Assembly: GCA_023461275.1 (NCBI GenBank)
Contig: JAEYMI010000011.1
Coordinates: forward strand, 1 to 64,000
Length of the DNA stretch: 64,000 bases
Source: Actinomycetes bacterium
Lineage (GTDB): Bacteria > Actinomycetota > Actinomycetes > Mycobacteriales > Mycobacteriaceae
Direction: 5' to 3'
The translations under genes were made by a program, and so were the position numbers. Positions within the stretch are counted from its first letter, which is position 1; every line of letters begins with the position of its first letter. The notes under the pieces were generated by a model. That model was not told the origin of the DNA, did no database searches, and saw only the letters and a list, made by a program, of their open reading frames with translations. Shown here piece after piece: positions 8,011 through 16,947 of the stretch.

Positions 8011-9342
8011 TCAGCCGACGCCGGTACGCAGCCAGCGACCGGAACGGATGCGCCAGGCGACCGCAGCCAACCGCACGACCATGAAGACGACCAGTCCGGT
8101 CCAGATCCCGGCCAGTCCCCAATCAAACAGCAGCGACGCCCAGATCAGCGGCAAGAATCCGACCAGCGCGGCGATCAGGGTCGCGGTCCGCAGGAAGGCG
8201 GCGTCGCCGCTGCCGAGCAACACCCCGTCGAGCGCGAAGACCACGCCCGCAATGGGAATCATCGCGACGAAGAACCACCAGGCGACGCCGACCTGATCGA
8301 GGACCGCTTCGTCGGTGGTGAAGATACGCGGGATGAGCGATGCGGCAAGCGCGAACACCACCGCGAGGACGACCGCGGCCAGCACCGATACGACGGTCAC
8401 TCGCCGGGCCACAGTGCTCGCGACCCGCGAGGCACCCGCACCGAGCGCTGCGCCGACGAGCGCCTGCGCCGCGATTGCGAGTGCATCGAGCAGCAGCGAG
8501 AGGAACTCCCACAGCTGCAGAACCAGCTGATGTGCGGCCACGGACGCGACGCCGAACCGCGCGGCCACCGCTGCGGCCGAGACGAAGCAGATCTGGAAGG
8601 AGGCCGACCGGATGATCAGATCGCGGGCCATCACCAGCTGTGCCCGCATGATCGTCCATCGCGGCCGCAACCGGTGCCCACCGACCTCGCGGATGAGCCG
8701 CTGCGCGAACAACGCACCGGTGATGGTCTGTCCGATCAGGTTGGCCCACGCGCTGCCGAGCAGGCCGAGGCGCGGCAGCCCGAACATTCCATGGACCAGA
8801 CCGACCACCAGGACCGCTGACACCGCCAACCCTGACACCACGTAGATCACCGGACGTCGGGTGTCCTGCACTCCGCGCATCCACCCGTTTCCGGCCATCG
8901 ACAGCAGAATCCACGGCACGCCGAAAACCGCGATGCGTAACCAGTCGGCGGCCTCGGCAGCCACGACCATCGCATCATCGCTCCCACCGCCGACCAGCGC
9001 CCGCATCACCGCCGGGGCGAGAACCCAAGCGGCAGTGACGATTCCAAGGCCGACGCCCAGTGCGATCCAGCTCGCCTGGACACCCTCGTCGACGGCGCCG
9101 TCGCGATCGCCGGATCCGAATCGTCGCGCCGAACGCGCGGTGGTCCCGTAGGAAAGAAAGGTCAGCTGAGTGCTGATGATCCCGAGCACCAGGGTCGCCA
9201 CTGCGAGCGCGGCCAGCGGAGCACCGCCGAGTCGACCGACGACGGCCAGGTCGAGCAGCAGGTACAGCGGTGGCGCGATGAGGACGGCCAGCGCAGAGGT
9301 TGCCAGCGTCGCGATGCGGGCAACCCCGGTGTCCTCGGTCAG
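8011..9342 (-). CDS. dinF: MATE-family efflux transporter, DinF-like
   Basis: A cation-coupled multidrug/toxin extrusion pump of the inner membrane. It has about 12 hydrophobic segments from IATLATSALAVLIAPPLYLL to LAGIWTGLVVFMVVRL, and MATE motifs GNGWMRGVQDTRRPV and FALDGVLLGSGD. It is close to M. tuberculosis Rv2836c (dinF). No ATG, GTG or TTG exists at the expected N-terminus. The best candidate is CTG at 9342 overlapping the cnpB stop (CTGA), giving 443 residues. The next in-frame canonical start lies inside TM1, so the start is uncertain. Confidence 0.85.
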   Translation of the reverse strand: MTEDTGVARIATLATSALAVLIAPPLYLLLDLAVVGRLGGAPLAALAVATLVLGIISTQLTFLSYGTTARSARRFGSGDRDGAVDEGVQASWIALGVGLGIVTAAWVLAPAVMRALVGGGSDDAMVVAAEAADWLRIAVFGVPWILLSMAGNGWMRGVQDTRRPVIYVVSGLAVSAVLVVGLVHGMFGLPRLGLLGSAWANLIGQTITGALFAQRLIREVGGHRLRPRWTIMRAQLVMARDLIIRSASFQICFVSAAAVAARFGVASVAAHQLVLQLWEFLSLLLDALAIAAQALVGAALGAGASRVASTVARRVTVVSVLAAVVLAVVFALAASLIPRIFTTDEAVLDQVGVAWWFFVAMIPIAGVVFALDGVLLGSGDAAFLRTATLIAALVGFLPLIWASLLFDWGLAGIWTGLVVFMVVRLAAVAWRIRSGRWLRTGVG

Positions 9343-10292
9343 ATGGAGTCCAGCAGTCGACCGACGACCGCGTCGGCGGTACCGGCGTCGCTGTAGCCGG
9401 CGGCGTGTTTGTGGCCGCCGCCTCCATGGCGTTGGGCGAGTCCGACGACGTCGGCGGTCTTGGACCGCAACGACACCGTCCACTGATCCGGGTCGCCTTC
9501 TTTGAAGACGACCGCAACTTCGGCTTCGCGCGCGGTCCGCACGATGTCGACGACGCTCTCGGACTCGTCCCAGCTCAAACCCTCGAGACTGTGCCGGTCG
9601 ACGACGGCGACGACGAGACCTGCACCCTCGAAGGCATCGGAATGCAGGGTGGCCGAGTCCAGGACCGAGGAGACCATCGAGAACCAGGCGAACGGATGGG
9701 AGTCGATCAACTTCCGACTCCATGTCCGGCCGTCGACACCGGCCTCCAGCAGTCGGGCCGCGATCCGGAAGGACGCCGGCCGAGCCCACCGGAACGACCC
9801 GGTATCGGTCAGCAGACCGGCATACAGGCAGGTGGCGATATCGGCGTCGAGACCGACGCCGAGTTCGTCGAGCACGTCGAGCACGAGTGCCGCGGTGCAG
9901 TCCGCCGACTGATCGATCAGATCGAGGTCACCGAAACCCCCGTTGGACGCGTGGTGATCGATCGTCACCGACAGATCGGCGCGCTCGAACACCCCGGCCA
10001 GATTCTCCAGCCTCTCCAGGCTGGCCGCGTCGACCGACACCACTGCGGGGTGCCCGACCACTGCGTCCTCGTCGACGAGCAGTTTGGCGCCCGGCAATTC
10101 GGTGAGCGCGTCGGGGAGTCGGGTGGTGCCCGGGAAGGCCACCTCGACCACCATGCCCAGTCCCTGCAACGCCAGCCCCAATGCCAACCCGCTACCGATG
10201 GTGTCGGGATCGGGCCGCATGTGGCACAGGATCGTCACCGCTGTCTGGTCGCGAAGAGCGGCGGCGATCGACGCGGCAGATGCCCGCGTCAC
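9339..10292 (-). CDS. cnpB: DHH/DHHA1 phosphoesterase, CnpB/NrnA type
   Basis: Hydrolyses short oligoribonucleotides and cyclic-di-AMP breakdown products (pAp/pApA class); the M. tuberculosis orthologue Rv2837c is a c-di-AMP phosphodiesterase. 317 residues. Metal-binding motifs: HMRPDPDTIGSGLALG, VSVDAAS and IDHHASNGGFGD (DHH at 112-114). The C-terminal DHHA1 motif is RHGGGGHKHAAG near residue 295. The GTG start overlaps the rbfA stop (GTGA), so translation is probably coupled. Part of the rimP-nusA-infB-rbfA cluster. Confidence 0.92.
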   Translation of the reverse strand: MTRASAASIAAALRDQTAVTILCHMRPDPDTIGSGLALGLALQGLGMVVEVAFPGTTRLPDALTELPGAKLLVDEDAVVGHPAVVSVDAASLERLENLAGVFERADLSVTIDHHASNGGFGDLDLIDQSADCTAALVLDVLDELGVGLDADIATCLYAGLLTDTGSFRWARPASFRIAARLLEAGVDGRTWSRKLIDSHPFAWFSMVSSVLDSATLHSDAFEGAGLVVAVVDRHSLEGLSWDESESVVDIVRTAREAEVAVVFKEGDPDQWTVSLRSKTADVVGLAQRHGGGGHKHAAGYSDAGTADAVVGRLLDSI

Positions 10293-10738
10293 TCGGCGGA
10301 ACCGTCGTCGGTACTCCCGCGATACGGATCGGCGTCCCCGGCCGGTGCGGCCTGCGCCGCCTGCCGCGCCACGATCTCGTCGTTGGCGCGAGCCCGGGCA
10401 ACGAGCTCCTCCATCTGCCGTGCCGCGTCGGGCACGGTGTCGAGCGCGAAGGTCAACGTCGGAGTGAACCGGACACCGGTTCCCGCGCCCACCTTGGAGC
10501 GCAGGATTCCGGTTGCCTTGGCCAGTCCGGCGGCGGCCGCCTCGTAATCAGGTTCCTCGTCCAGCGACGAGCCCATCACCGTATAGAACAGTGTTGCGTC
10601 ATGCAGGTCGTTGGTGACCCGCGCGTCGGTGATGGTCACGTTCGCCAGGCGCGGATCCTTGATCTCATAGGTGATCGCCGAGGCGACGATTGACGAGATC
10701 CGCTTGGCCAGTCGCTGGGCGCGTGCCGGATCAGCCAT
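10289..10738 (-). CDS. rbfA: 30S ribosome-binding factor A
   Basis: Assembly factor for the 16S rRNA 5' region of the small subunit. 149 residues. The KH-like core begins MADPARAQRLAKRISSIV and contains ITYEIKDPRLANVTITDARV, the family signature. The C-terminal tail after residue 125 is acidic and likely disordered. It lies 34 nt after infB and overlaps cnpB by 4 nt. Its position directly after infB is the common bacterial order. Confidence 0.96.
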   Translation of the reverse strand: MADPARAQRLAKRISSIVASAITYEIKDPRLANVTITDARVTNDLHDATLFYTVMGSSLDEEPDYEAAAAGLAKATGILRSKVGAGTGVRFTPTLTFALDTVPDAARQMEELVARARANDEIVARQAAQAAPAGDADPYRGSTDDGSAE

Positions 10739-10772
10739 CGCAGTTCCCCTTCCGCGTCATAGACGTCCGCGA

Positions 10773-13682
10773 TCACTCACGGGCCTTCTCCTGCAGTTCA
10801 TAGGTCTCGATGACATCGTCGACCTTGATATCGCTGTAGGTGAGGGTCAGACCACATTCGTAGCCTTCGCGAACCTCGGTGGCGTCATCCTTCTCGCGCC
10901 GCAGCGACGAGATGGTGAGGTTCTCGGCCACCACGACATTGTCGCGCAGCAGGCGTGCCTTGGCGTTGCGACGCATGATGCCCGACTGCACGAGGCAACC
11001 GGCGATGTTGCCCACCTTCGACGACTTGAAGATGGCCCGGATCTCGGCGCGGCCGAGCTCCACCTCTTCGTAGATCGGCTTGAGCATGCCCTTGAGCGCG
11101 CTCTCGATCTCGTCGATGGCCTGGTAGATCACCGAGTAGTACCGGATGTCGACACCCTCGCGGTTGGCCAGCTCGGTGGCCTTGCCCTCCGCGCGGACGT
11201 TGAACCCGATGATGATCGCATCCGATGCCGCCGCCAGGTTGACGTTGGTCTCGGTGACACCACCGACACCGCGGTCGATGACCCGCAGCGAAACCTCGTC
11301 GCCCATCTCGATACCGAGCAGCGCCTCTTCGAGGGCCTCGACGGTACCCGAGTTGTCGCCCTTGAGAATCAGGTTGAGCTGGCTGGTCTCCTTGAGCGCC
11401 GAATCCAGATCCTCGAGGCTGATGCGCTTGCGGCTACGGGCGGCCAGCGCATTGCGCTTGCGCGCATTACGGCGGTCGGCGATCTGCCGGGCGATCCGAT
11501 CCTCTTCGACGACGAGCAGGTTGTCACCCGCACCGGGCACCGAGGTGAAACCGATGACCTGAACCGGGCGCGACGGCAGTGCCTCGGGCACGTCCTCGCC
11601 GTGTTCGTCGACCATGCGTCGCACACGACCGTAGGCGTCACCGGCGACGATCGAGTCGCCCACCTTGAGCGTGCCGCGCTGGACGAGCACGGTGGCCACC
11701 GGACCACGACCGCGGTCCAGGTGCGCCTCGATGGCGACACCCTGGGCGTCCATGTCCGGGTTGGCGCGCAGATCGAGCGACGCGTCGGCGGTCAGCAGCA
11801 CCGCTTCGAGGAGTGCCTCGATGTTGGTGCCCTGCTTGGCCGAGATGTCGACGAACATGGTGTCGCCGCCGTACTCCTCGGGGATGAGGCCGTACTCGGT
11901 GAGCTGACCACGGATCTTCGACGGGTCGGCGCCCTCCTTGTCGATCTTGTTGACCGCAACCACGATCGGCACATCGGCGGCCTGTGCGTGATTGACCGCT
12001 TCCACCGTCTGCGGCATGACGCCGTCGTCGGCCGCGACCACGAGGATCGCGATGTCGGTGGCCTTCGCGCCGCGGGCACGCATGGCGGTGAACGCCTCGT
12101 GACCCGGGGTGTCGATGAAGGTGATCAGGCGATCGTCGCCGTTGAGGTGCGTATTCACCTGGTAGGCACCGATGTGCTGCGTGATACCACCGGCCTCGCC
12201 CTCACGGACGCTGGCATTACGGATGGTGTCGAGCAGTCGGGTCTTACCGTGATCGACGTGACCCATCACGGTGACCACCGGGGGTCGCTGTTCGAGGTCG
12301 TCCTCGCCGCCCTCGTCCTCGCCGTAGCTGAGGTCGAAGCTCTCCAGGAGCTCGCGGTCCTCATCCTCCGGGCTGACGACCTGGACGACGTAGTTCATCT
12401 CCGAACCGAGCAGCTCCAGCGTCTCGTCGTTGACCGACTCGGTCGCCGTGACCATCTCGCCGAGGTTGAACAGCGCCTGGACCAGCGATGCCGGGTTGGC
12501 GTCGATCTTGTCGGCGAAGTCGGATAGCGAGGCACCGCGGGCGAGACGGATGGTCTCGCCGTTGCCGCGCGGAAGCCGAACGCCACCGACGGCCGGAGCC
12601 TGCATCGAGTCGTATTCCTGGCGCTTCTGACGCTTGGACTTGCGTCCACGACGGGGCGCACCACCGGGACGGCCGAACGCGCCGGCGGCACCGCCGCGGC
12701 CACGTCCGCCACCACCACCGCCGCCGGGACGACCGCGGAAGCCGCCACCACCGGCGGGAGCACCTCCGGGCGCACCGCCCGGTGCTCCGGCGCCACCACC
12801 GCGGTAGCCACCTCCGCCACCGCCACCACCGCGCGGCCCACCGGGGCCACCGCGGCCGGGACGGCCGGCGTCGGGTCGAGCAGCACGGCTGGGCATCGCG
12901 CCCGGGTTGGGGCGCGGCGGCATGCTACCGGGATTGGGGCGTGGTCCGCCCTGGCCGGGACCCGGACGGGCGCCACCGGGACCGGGTCGGCCGCCGGACT
13001 GAGCACCCGGGCGTCCGCCACCCGGTCGCGGGCCTCCCTGGCCCGGTCCCGGACGCGGACCCATCGGACGCGGCGCAGGCGCGGGCGTCGACGAGTACGG
13101 GTTGTTGGCAACGCGAGGGGTGCGGGGCCCGGGCTTGGGTCCGGGGCCGGCGCCGGGGCGCGGCGATGCCGACGTCTGACCGCCCGCGGCGGGTGCCGCG
13201 GGGGTGTCGGTCTTGGCTGCCGGCGCGCTGGGCTCGGGAGCCGTCGGGGCCGGAGCACTGGCCGGTGCCGACGCGGCCGGTTGCTGCGGGGCCGGCGTGG
13301 GCTCGGGAGTGGCGGGCTTGGGTCGCGGTCCGCCCGGCTTGGGTCCGGGACGCGCCGAGGCGGCGTCGGACGCCGTGCCGTTGGAGACCGTGCCGTTGGA
13401 TACCGCGGCGCCGTTGGACGCGCTCGCAGCGGTGCCGGCCGACGCGGATGCGGTCGCCGGGGTGCGGGCACCCGGCTTGGGGGCACCTGATGGTTTGGCT
13501 GATTCTTTTTTCCCGCCGTCCTTGGACGGGAATGATTCGCGGAGTCGACGGGCCACGGGGGCCTCTACGGTCGACGACGCTGATTTGACGAACTCGCCTT
13601 GTTCCTTCAGACGTTCGAGCACCTGTTTGCTCGTTACGCCAAGTTCTTTGGCCAGTTCATGCACGCGGGCCTTGCCTGCCAC
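10773..13682 (-). CDS. infB: Translation initiation factor IF-2
   Basis: GTPase that places initiator tRNA on the 30S subunit. 969 residues. N-terminal IF2_N helix-turn (KARVHELAKELGVTSKQVLE), then a very long Pro/Ala/Gly low-complexity linker (~60-385) ending in an Arg-Gly-rich stretch. A second IF2_N follows, then the G domain (GHVDHGKT at 474-481, DTPGHEAF, NKIDKEGA) and IF-2 domains 2-4. GTG 13682 is chosen because AGGAG lies 6-7 nt upstream, giving MAGKARVHEL as in other actinobacteria; GTG 13694 is less likely. Transcribed with nusA, ylxR and rbfA. Confidence 0.97.
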   Translation of the reverse strand: MAGKARVHELAKELGVTSKQVLERLKEQGEFVKSASSTVEAPVARRLRESFPSKDGGKKESAKPSGAPKPGARTPATASASAGTAASASNGAAVSNGTVSNGTASDAASARPGPKPGGPRPKPATPEPTPAPQQPAASAPASAPAPTAPEPSAPAAKTDTPAAPAAGGQTSASPRPGAGPGPKPGPRTPRVANNPYSSTPAPAPRPMGPRPGPGQGGPRPGGGRPGAQSGGRPGPGGARPGPGQGGPRPNPGSMPPRPNPGAMPSRAARPDAGRPGRGGPGGPRGGGGGGGGYRGGGAGAPGGAPGGAPAGGGGFRGRPGGGGGGGRGRGGAAGAFGRPGGAPRRGRKSKRQKRQEYDSMQAPAVGGVRLPRGNGETIRLARGASLSDFADKIDANPASLVQALFNLGEMVTATESVNDETLELLGSEMNYVVQVVSPEDEDRELLESFDLSYGEDEGGEDDLEQRPPVVTVMGHVDHGKTRLLDTIRNASVREGEAGGITQHIGAYQVNTHLNGDDRLITFIDTPGHEAFTAMRARGAKATDIAILVVAADDGVMPQTVEAVNHAQAADVPIVVAVNKIDKEGADPSKIRGQLTEYGLIPEEYGGDTMFVDISAKQGTNIEALLEAVLLTADASLDLRANPDMDAQGVAIEAHLDRGRGPVATVLVQRGTLKVGDSIVAGDAYGRVRRMVDEHGEDVPEALPSRPVQVIGFTSVPGAGDNLLVVEEDRIARQIADRRNARKRNALAARSRKRISLEDLDSALKETSQLNLILKGDNSGTVEALEEALLGIEMGDEVSLRVIDRGVGGVTETNVNLAAASDAIIIGFNVRAEGKATELANREGVDIRYYSVIYQAIDEIESALKGMLKPIYEEVELGRAEIRAIFKSSKVGNIAGCLVQSGIMRRNAKARLLRDNVVVAENLTISSLRREKDDATEVREGYECGLTLTYSDIKVDDVIETYELQEKARE

Positions 13683-13761
13683 TGCTCTCCTCACTTGGAG
13701 GTCGAGCGGGCCACCCGCTACGACCTCGGTTTACGTCCGAAACGTGCTCATCGTGGAGACT

Positions 13762-14127
13762 TCACGGTGTGCTCATGTCTTCTGCTACCTGTTCCTGACC
13801 CGGTTGGGGGCCATCTCTTCCGGTGATCCCACCGAATGCTTCGGCGAGGTCGTCGGGGTCCACGGTCAGACCGGGGACCCGCAACGCCGGACCGAACGCC
13901 CTGCGCCGCAACGCGGTGGACATGCAGTCCGACCGTGGATGCAGCCAGGCACCTCGTCCCGGCATGGTCTTTGCGTGATCGACGACGATTGTCGGCGCAT
14001 CATCGGCATTCACTGCCACGATGCGTACCAATTCTCGAGCCACTGTTCGCTGCCGACATCCGACGCACATCCTGATCGGACCATCGGGCCCGGAATGGGT
14101 GTCGATCGACAGCTCTCGCTCAACCAT
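13762..14127 (-). CDS. ylxR: YlxR family RNA-binding protein (DUF448)
   Basis: Small RNA-binding protein always found near nusA/infB; in Bacillus YlxR affects RNase P and transcription. Here its function is only inferred. 121 residues. Family motif PIRMCVGCRQRTVARELVRI, then the signature GRGAWLHPRSDC and ALRRRAFGPAL. The C-terminal tail is Gly/Asp-rich. Two Cys in CVGC might bind metal, but no further pair is clear. It lies 44 nt after nusA and about 80 nt before infB in one operon. Confidence 0.9.
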   Translation of the reverse strand: MVERELSIDTHSGPDGPIRMCVGCRQRTVARELVRIVAVNADDAPTIVVDHAKTMPGRGAWLHPRSDCMSTALRRRAFGPALRVPGLTVDPDDLAEAFGGITGRDGPQPGQEQVAEDMSTP

Positions 14128-14171
14128 CGGTCAGTCTACCGCGCCCCGCCACATCCGGAACAATCGCCTGC

Positions 14172-15173
14172 TCAACGATCACTCGGCGCGTCGGCGTCGG
14201 ACCGGATATCTATGCGCCAACCGGTGAGGCGGGCGGCCAGACGCGCATTCTGGCCTTCCTTGCCGATCGCCAACGACAGCTGATAGTCAGGGACGACCAC
14301 CCGCGCAGCTTTGTTCTCCAGATCCACCACCTCGACCGACACGACCTTGGCCGGCGACAACGCGTTGCCGACAAAGGCAGCGGGATCGGTGTCGAAGTCG
14401 ATGATGTCGATCTTCTCCCCCGCCAGTTCGCTCATCACGTTGCGCACGCGCTGTCCCATCGGACCGATGCATGCGCCCTTGGCGTTGAGTCCGCTGACCC
14501 CGGTGTGGACGGCGATCTTGGAGCGATGTCCGGCCTCGCGTGCGACCGCGACGATCTCGACCGACCCGTCGGCGATCTCGGGCACCTCCAGCGAGAACAG
14601 CTTGCGCACCAGGTTCGGATGGGTCCGCGACAAAGTGATCTGCGGACCGCGCGCACCACGCGAGACGCCGACGACGTAACACTTGATGCGATCGCCATGG
14701 GTGTACACCTCGCCAGGTACCTGTTCGGCGGGCGGGATCACGCCTTCGGCACTGTTGGCGTCGGTGCCGATCTGAACGATCACCATTCCGCGCGCGTTGG
14801 CGCGGGCATCCTGCTGCACCACGCCACCGACGATCTCGCCCTCGTGGGTAACGAAATCGCCGAAGTTTTTCTCGTTCTCCGCATCTCGCAGTCGTTGCAG
14901 GATCACCTGGCGAGCGGTGGTCGCCGCGATCCGGCCGAAGCCTTCCGGGGTGTCGTCCCATTCGTGGACGACGTCGCCGTTGTCGTCGACTTCCTGCGCC
15001 AGCACCCGCACTTCTCCGGATTTGCGGTTGACGTCGACGCGCGCATGCGGCGCGAAGCCGTCGGTGTGGCGGTAGGCGGTCAGCAACGCGGTCTCGATGG
15101 CGGTGATGACGGTGTCGGTGGGAATTCCCTTGTCGGCCTCGATCATCCGCAGGGCGTTGATGTCGATGTTCAT
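14172..15173 (-). CDS. nusA: Transcription termination/antitermination protein NusA
   Basis: RNA polymerase elongation factor controlling pausing, termination and rRNA antitermination. 333 residues. Order: N-terminal RNAP-binding domain (MNIDINALRMIEADKGI), S1 domain around 105-175 (GEIVGGVVQQDARANARG), KH1 and KH2 (IGPMGQRVRNVMSELAGEKI; LAIGKEGQNARLAARLTGW). Like other actinobacterial NusA it lacks the C-terminal acidic repeats. ATG 15173 follows AGGAG by 5 nt; the upstream in-frame ATG at 15188 has no support. In operon with rimP and ylxR. Confidence 0.97.
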   Translation of the reverse strand: MNIDINALRMIEADKGIPTDTVITAIETALLTAYRHTDGFAPHARVDVNRKSGEVRVLAQEVDDNGDVVHEWDDTPEGFGRIAATTARQVILQRLRDAENEKNFGDFVTHEGEIVGGVVQQDARANARGMVIVQIGTDANSAEGVIPPAEQVPGEVYTHGDRIKCYVVGVSRGARGPQITLSRTHPNLVRKLFSLEVPEIADGSVEIVAVAREAGHRSKIAVHTGVSGLNAKGACIGPMGQRVRNVMSELAGEKIDIIDFDTDPAAFVGNALSPAKVVSVEVVDLENKAARVVVPDYQLSLAIGKEGQNARLAARLTGWRIDIRSDADAPSDR

Positions 15174-15261
15174 CGGACTCCTATTCACTTGTCGTTTCAG
15201 TCAGAGGCTGTGTGGATTGAGTGGCGTGTGGATTGAGTGTCGGGTGGATCGGATCGGTAGG

Positions 15262-15819
15262 TCAGTCGGATATCTCGCGGCCTGACATATCTCGTCGGCG
15301 GGCGATGTCATCGGCATCCAGACCGCACATCTCGAGTTCGGCTGCGCCTGGCCGGGAGAAGTCCACCTGCACCACGGCTTTGGTCACGGCGTCGAGCGCG
15401 ATGACCTCGCGCCGCAGCCGGCCCTTGTTCGCGGCGACGATGGTGACGTGTCCGTCGTCGAGCGCACCGACCCGGCCGGTGAGCTGCTTGGACCCGGTGT
15501 CGTCGGTCACATCGACGATCACCTTGCGCCCCTGCGCCCGCCGCCAATGACGCGGCAGTGTGAGCGGTCGGTCCACTCCCGGCGAGGTCACCTCGAGGGT
15601 GTACTCGTCATCGGTGAGATCGTCGACGACGTCGAGCGCCGACGAGATGTCGCGGGTGACGTCGGCGAGATCATCGAGATCGTTGCCGCCGTCGCGATCG
15701 ATGACGACGGTGACCTCGTCACGACCGTTTCGTCGGTGAATGCGGACATCTTCGAGATCGAAACCCCGGCCGGTCACGACGGGCTCGACGAGGGTGCTGA
15801 TCCGGTCCGCGGTGATCAC
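15262..15819 (-). CDS. rimP: Ribosome maturation factor RimP
   Basis: Needed for 30S subunit maturation. 185 residues. The N-terminal domain has LVEPVVTGRGFDLEDVRIHR and VVIDRDGGNDLDDLADVTRD; the central YTLEVTSPGVDRPLTLPRHW is the family signature, followed by an SH3-like domain (KVIVDVTDDTG). The GTG start follows GAGGAG by about 6 nt. First gene of the rimP-nusA-ylxR-infB-rbfA-cnpB series on the minus strand, divergent from the lipoprotein gene at 15938. Confidence 0.95.
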   Translation of the reverse strand: MITADRISTLVEPVVTGRGFDLEDVRIHRRNGRDEVTVVIDRDGGNDLDDLADVTRDISSALDVVDDLTDDEYTLEVTSPGVDRPLTLPRHWRRAQGRKVIVDVTDDTGSKQLTGRVGALDDGHVTIVAANKGRLRREVIALDAVTKAVVQVDFSRPGAAELEMCGLDADDIARRRDMSGREISD

Positions 15820-15937
15820 CTGGGCTCCTCGTCTTCAGTTGTGTTCCGGTGGCATTGGTGTTCCGGTGGCATGGGCGAAGTCCGTGCTCGGTGGACGATC
15901 GTAGCCGCACCCCATCGTAGTGGACGCGACTGGCATC

Positions 15938-16498
15938 ATGTGTCAGGTGACCGATCCGACGCCGCCGTTGGCGGTCCTGCGCCGACGAACCCTGCTACGC
16001 AGCGGGGTGGCACTCGGTGTCGGTGCTTTCGTCGTGACGGCCGCGGCCTGCAATCGTGGTCCCACACCAGCCCAGATCACCGCCGAGGGGTTGCTCCCGC
16101 TGGCCGATGCCGCTGTCGTCGACGAGTTGTCGGCCCGCGCGTTGGCTCCCCGTTTTCCCGACTACACCGCGGCGCTGAACGTGATCGCCGATCAGCGCGG
16201 GCAGCACGCACGCGCGCTTCGCGAGGAGATCATGCGGCTCGATCGCGAGATCGCCGGCCGCATCGTCACGACGGCGACCTCGTCGGCCACCCCCGGCGGT
16301 ACCTCCACCGCACCGGCGAGCACGTCGGCGTCGGCGCAGTCGGCCCCGGCGGGAACCCTTGACGAGCTGAGAACCGCACTGCGCACGTCGGCTCGGACCG
16401 CTGCGGCCGCGGCCGTTGCGCTGCAAGGTTATTCGGCGGGACTGTCGGGTTCGGTGAGCGCCGCGGTGACCACGATGGTGGAGGTCCAACTGCGATGA
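15938..16498 (+). CDS. Alanine-rich putative lipoprotein (Rv2843-like)
   Basis: About 186 residues of unknown function. N-terminus RRRTLLRSGVALGVGAFVV then TAAAC: a twin-arginine-like stretch, a membrane segment and a lipobox Cys, so probably exported and lipid-anchored. The rest is alanine-rich and helical (LPLADAAVVDELSARALAP), with a Ser/Thr/Ala linker (~115-145), like a ferritin-like fold. It overlaps the next gene by ATGA. The start is uncertain: GTG 15920, ATG 15938 and GTG 15947 are all in frame. Position between rimP and proS matches Rv2843. Confidence 0.7.
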   Translation: MCQVTDPTPPLAVLRRRTLLRSGVALGVGAFVVTAAACNRGPTPAQITAEGLLPLADAAVVDELSARALAPRFPDYTAALNVIADQRGQHARALREEIMRLDREIAGRIVTTATSSATPGGTSTAPASTSASAQSAPAGTLDELRTALRTSARTAAAAAVALQGYSAGLSGSVSAAVTTMVEVQLR

Positions 16499-16929
16499 GC
16501 CCGACGACAGACGCGCTGACGGTGGCTGCCGATGCCGAGAACGCAGCCATCTTCACCTACGGAACCATCACGGCGTTCGCACCGGCAGCACGCCAGAAGA
16601 CCGTCGCCGAGTACACCACTGAGCACCGGGCACGGCGCAATGCCCTCGACCAGGCGTTGCGGGTCGCGAATACACCGGTGCCGCAACCGGCCGCCGGTTA
16701 CACCCTGCCGGTGACGGTGACCTCGCCGACAACCGCCGCGCAGGCCGCGCAGGCCGCCGAGATCGACTGCGCCACCGCGTACCGCGCGTTGATCGAGCAG
16801 GGCGACAGCGAGGCCGTGCGCCGCCTGGGACTCGACGGGCTCACCGACTGCGCTCGCCGAGAGGCGACGTGGCGCGCCGCATTGGGTCTGGCGCCGACGA
16901 CTGTCGCGTTCCCGGGCGCACCTCGCTGA
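16495..16929 (+). CDS. Ferritin-like DUF4439 domain protein (Rv2844-like)
   Basis: 144 residues, mostly helical and alanine-rich, without a signal peptide. VAADAENAAIFTYGTITAF and AEYTTEHRARRNAL resemble the paired helices of ferritin-like folds (Glu and His at metal-ligand-like places). IDCATAYRALIEQGDS and LTDCARREATWRAAL form the second pair. Coupled by ATGA to the lipoprotein before it, so the two probably act together, perhaps as an envelope complex. Function not known; converges with proS. Confidence 0.75.
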   Translation: MSPTTDALTVAADAENAAIFTYGTITAFAPAARQKTVAEYTTEHRARRNALDQALRVANTPVPQPAAGYTLPVTVTSPTTAAQAAQAAEIDCATAYRALIEQGDSEAVRRLGLDGLTDCARREATWRAALGLAPTTVAFPGAPR

Positions 16930-16947
16930 CACACCCGGGCGGTCCCG

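Noticed and set aside
10671..12527. 618-residue open frame opposite infB
   Set aside because: Antisense shadow of the conserved IF-2 GTPase core; composition is typical of reverse-complement reading in high-GC genes.
12640..13500. Repetitive triplets considered as a CRISPR or microsatellite array
   Set aside because: They encode the continuous Gly/Pro/Ala linker of IF-2 in frame, with no fixed repeat-spacer structure.
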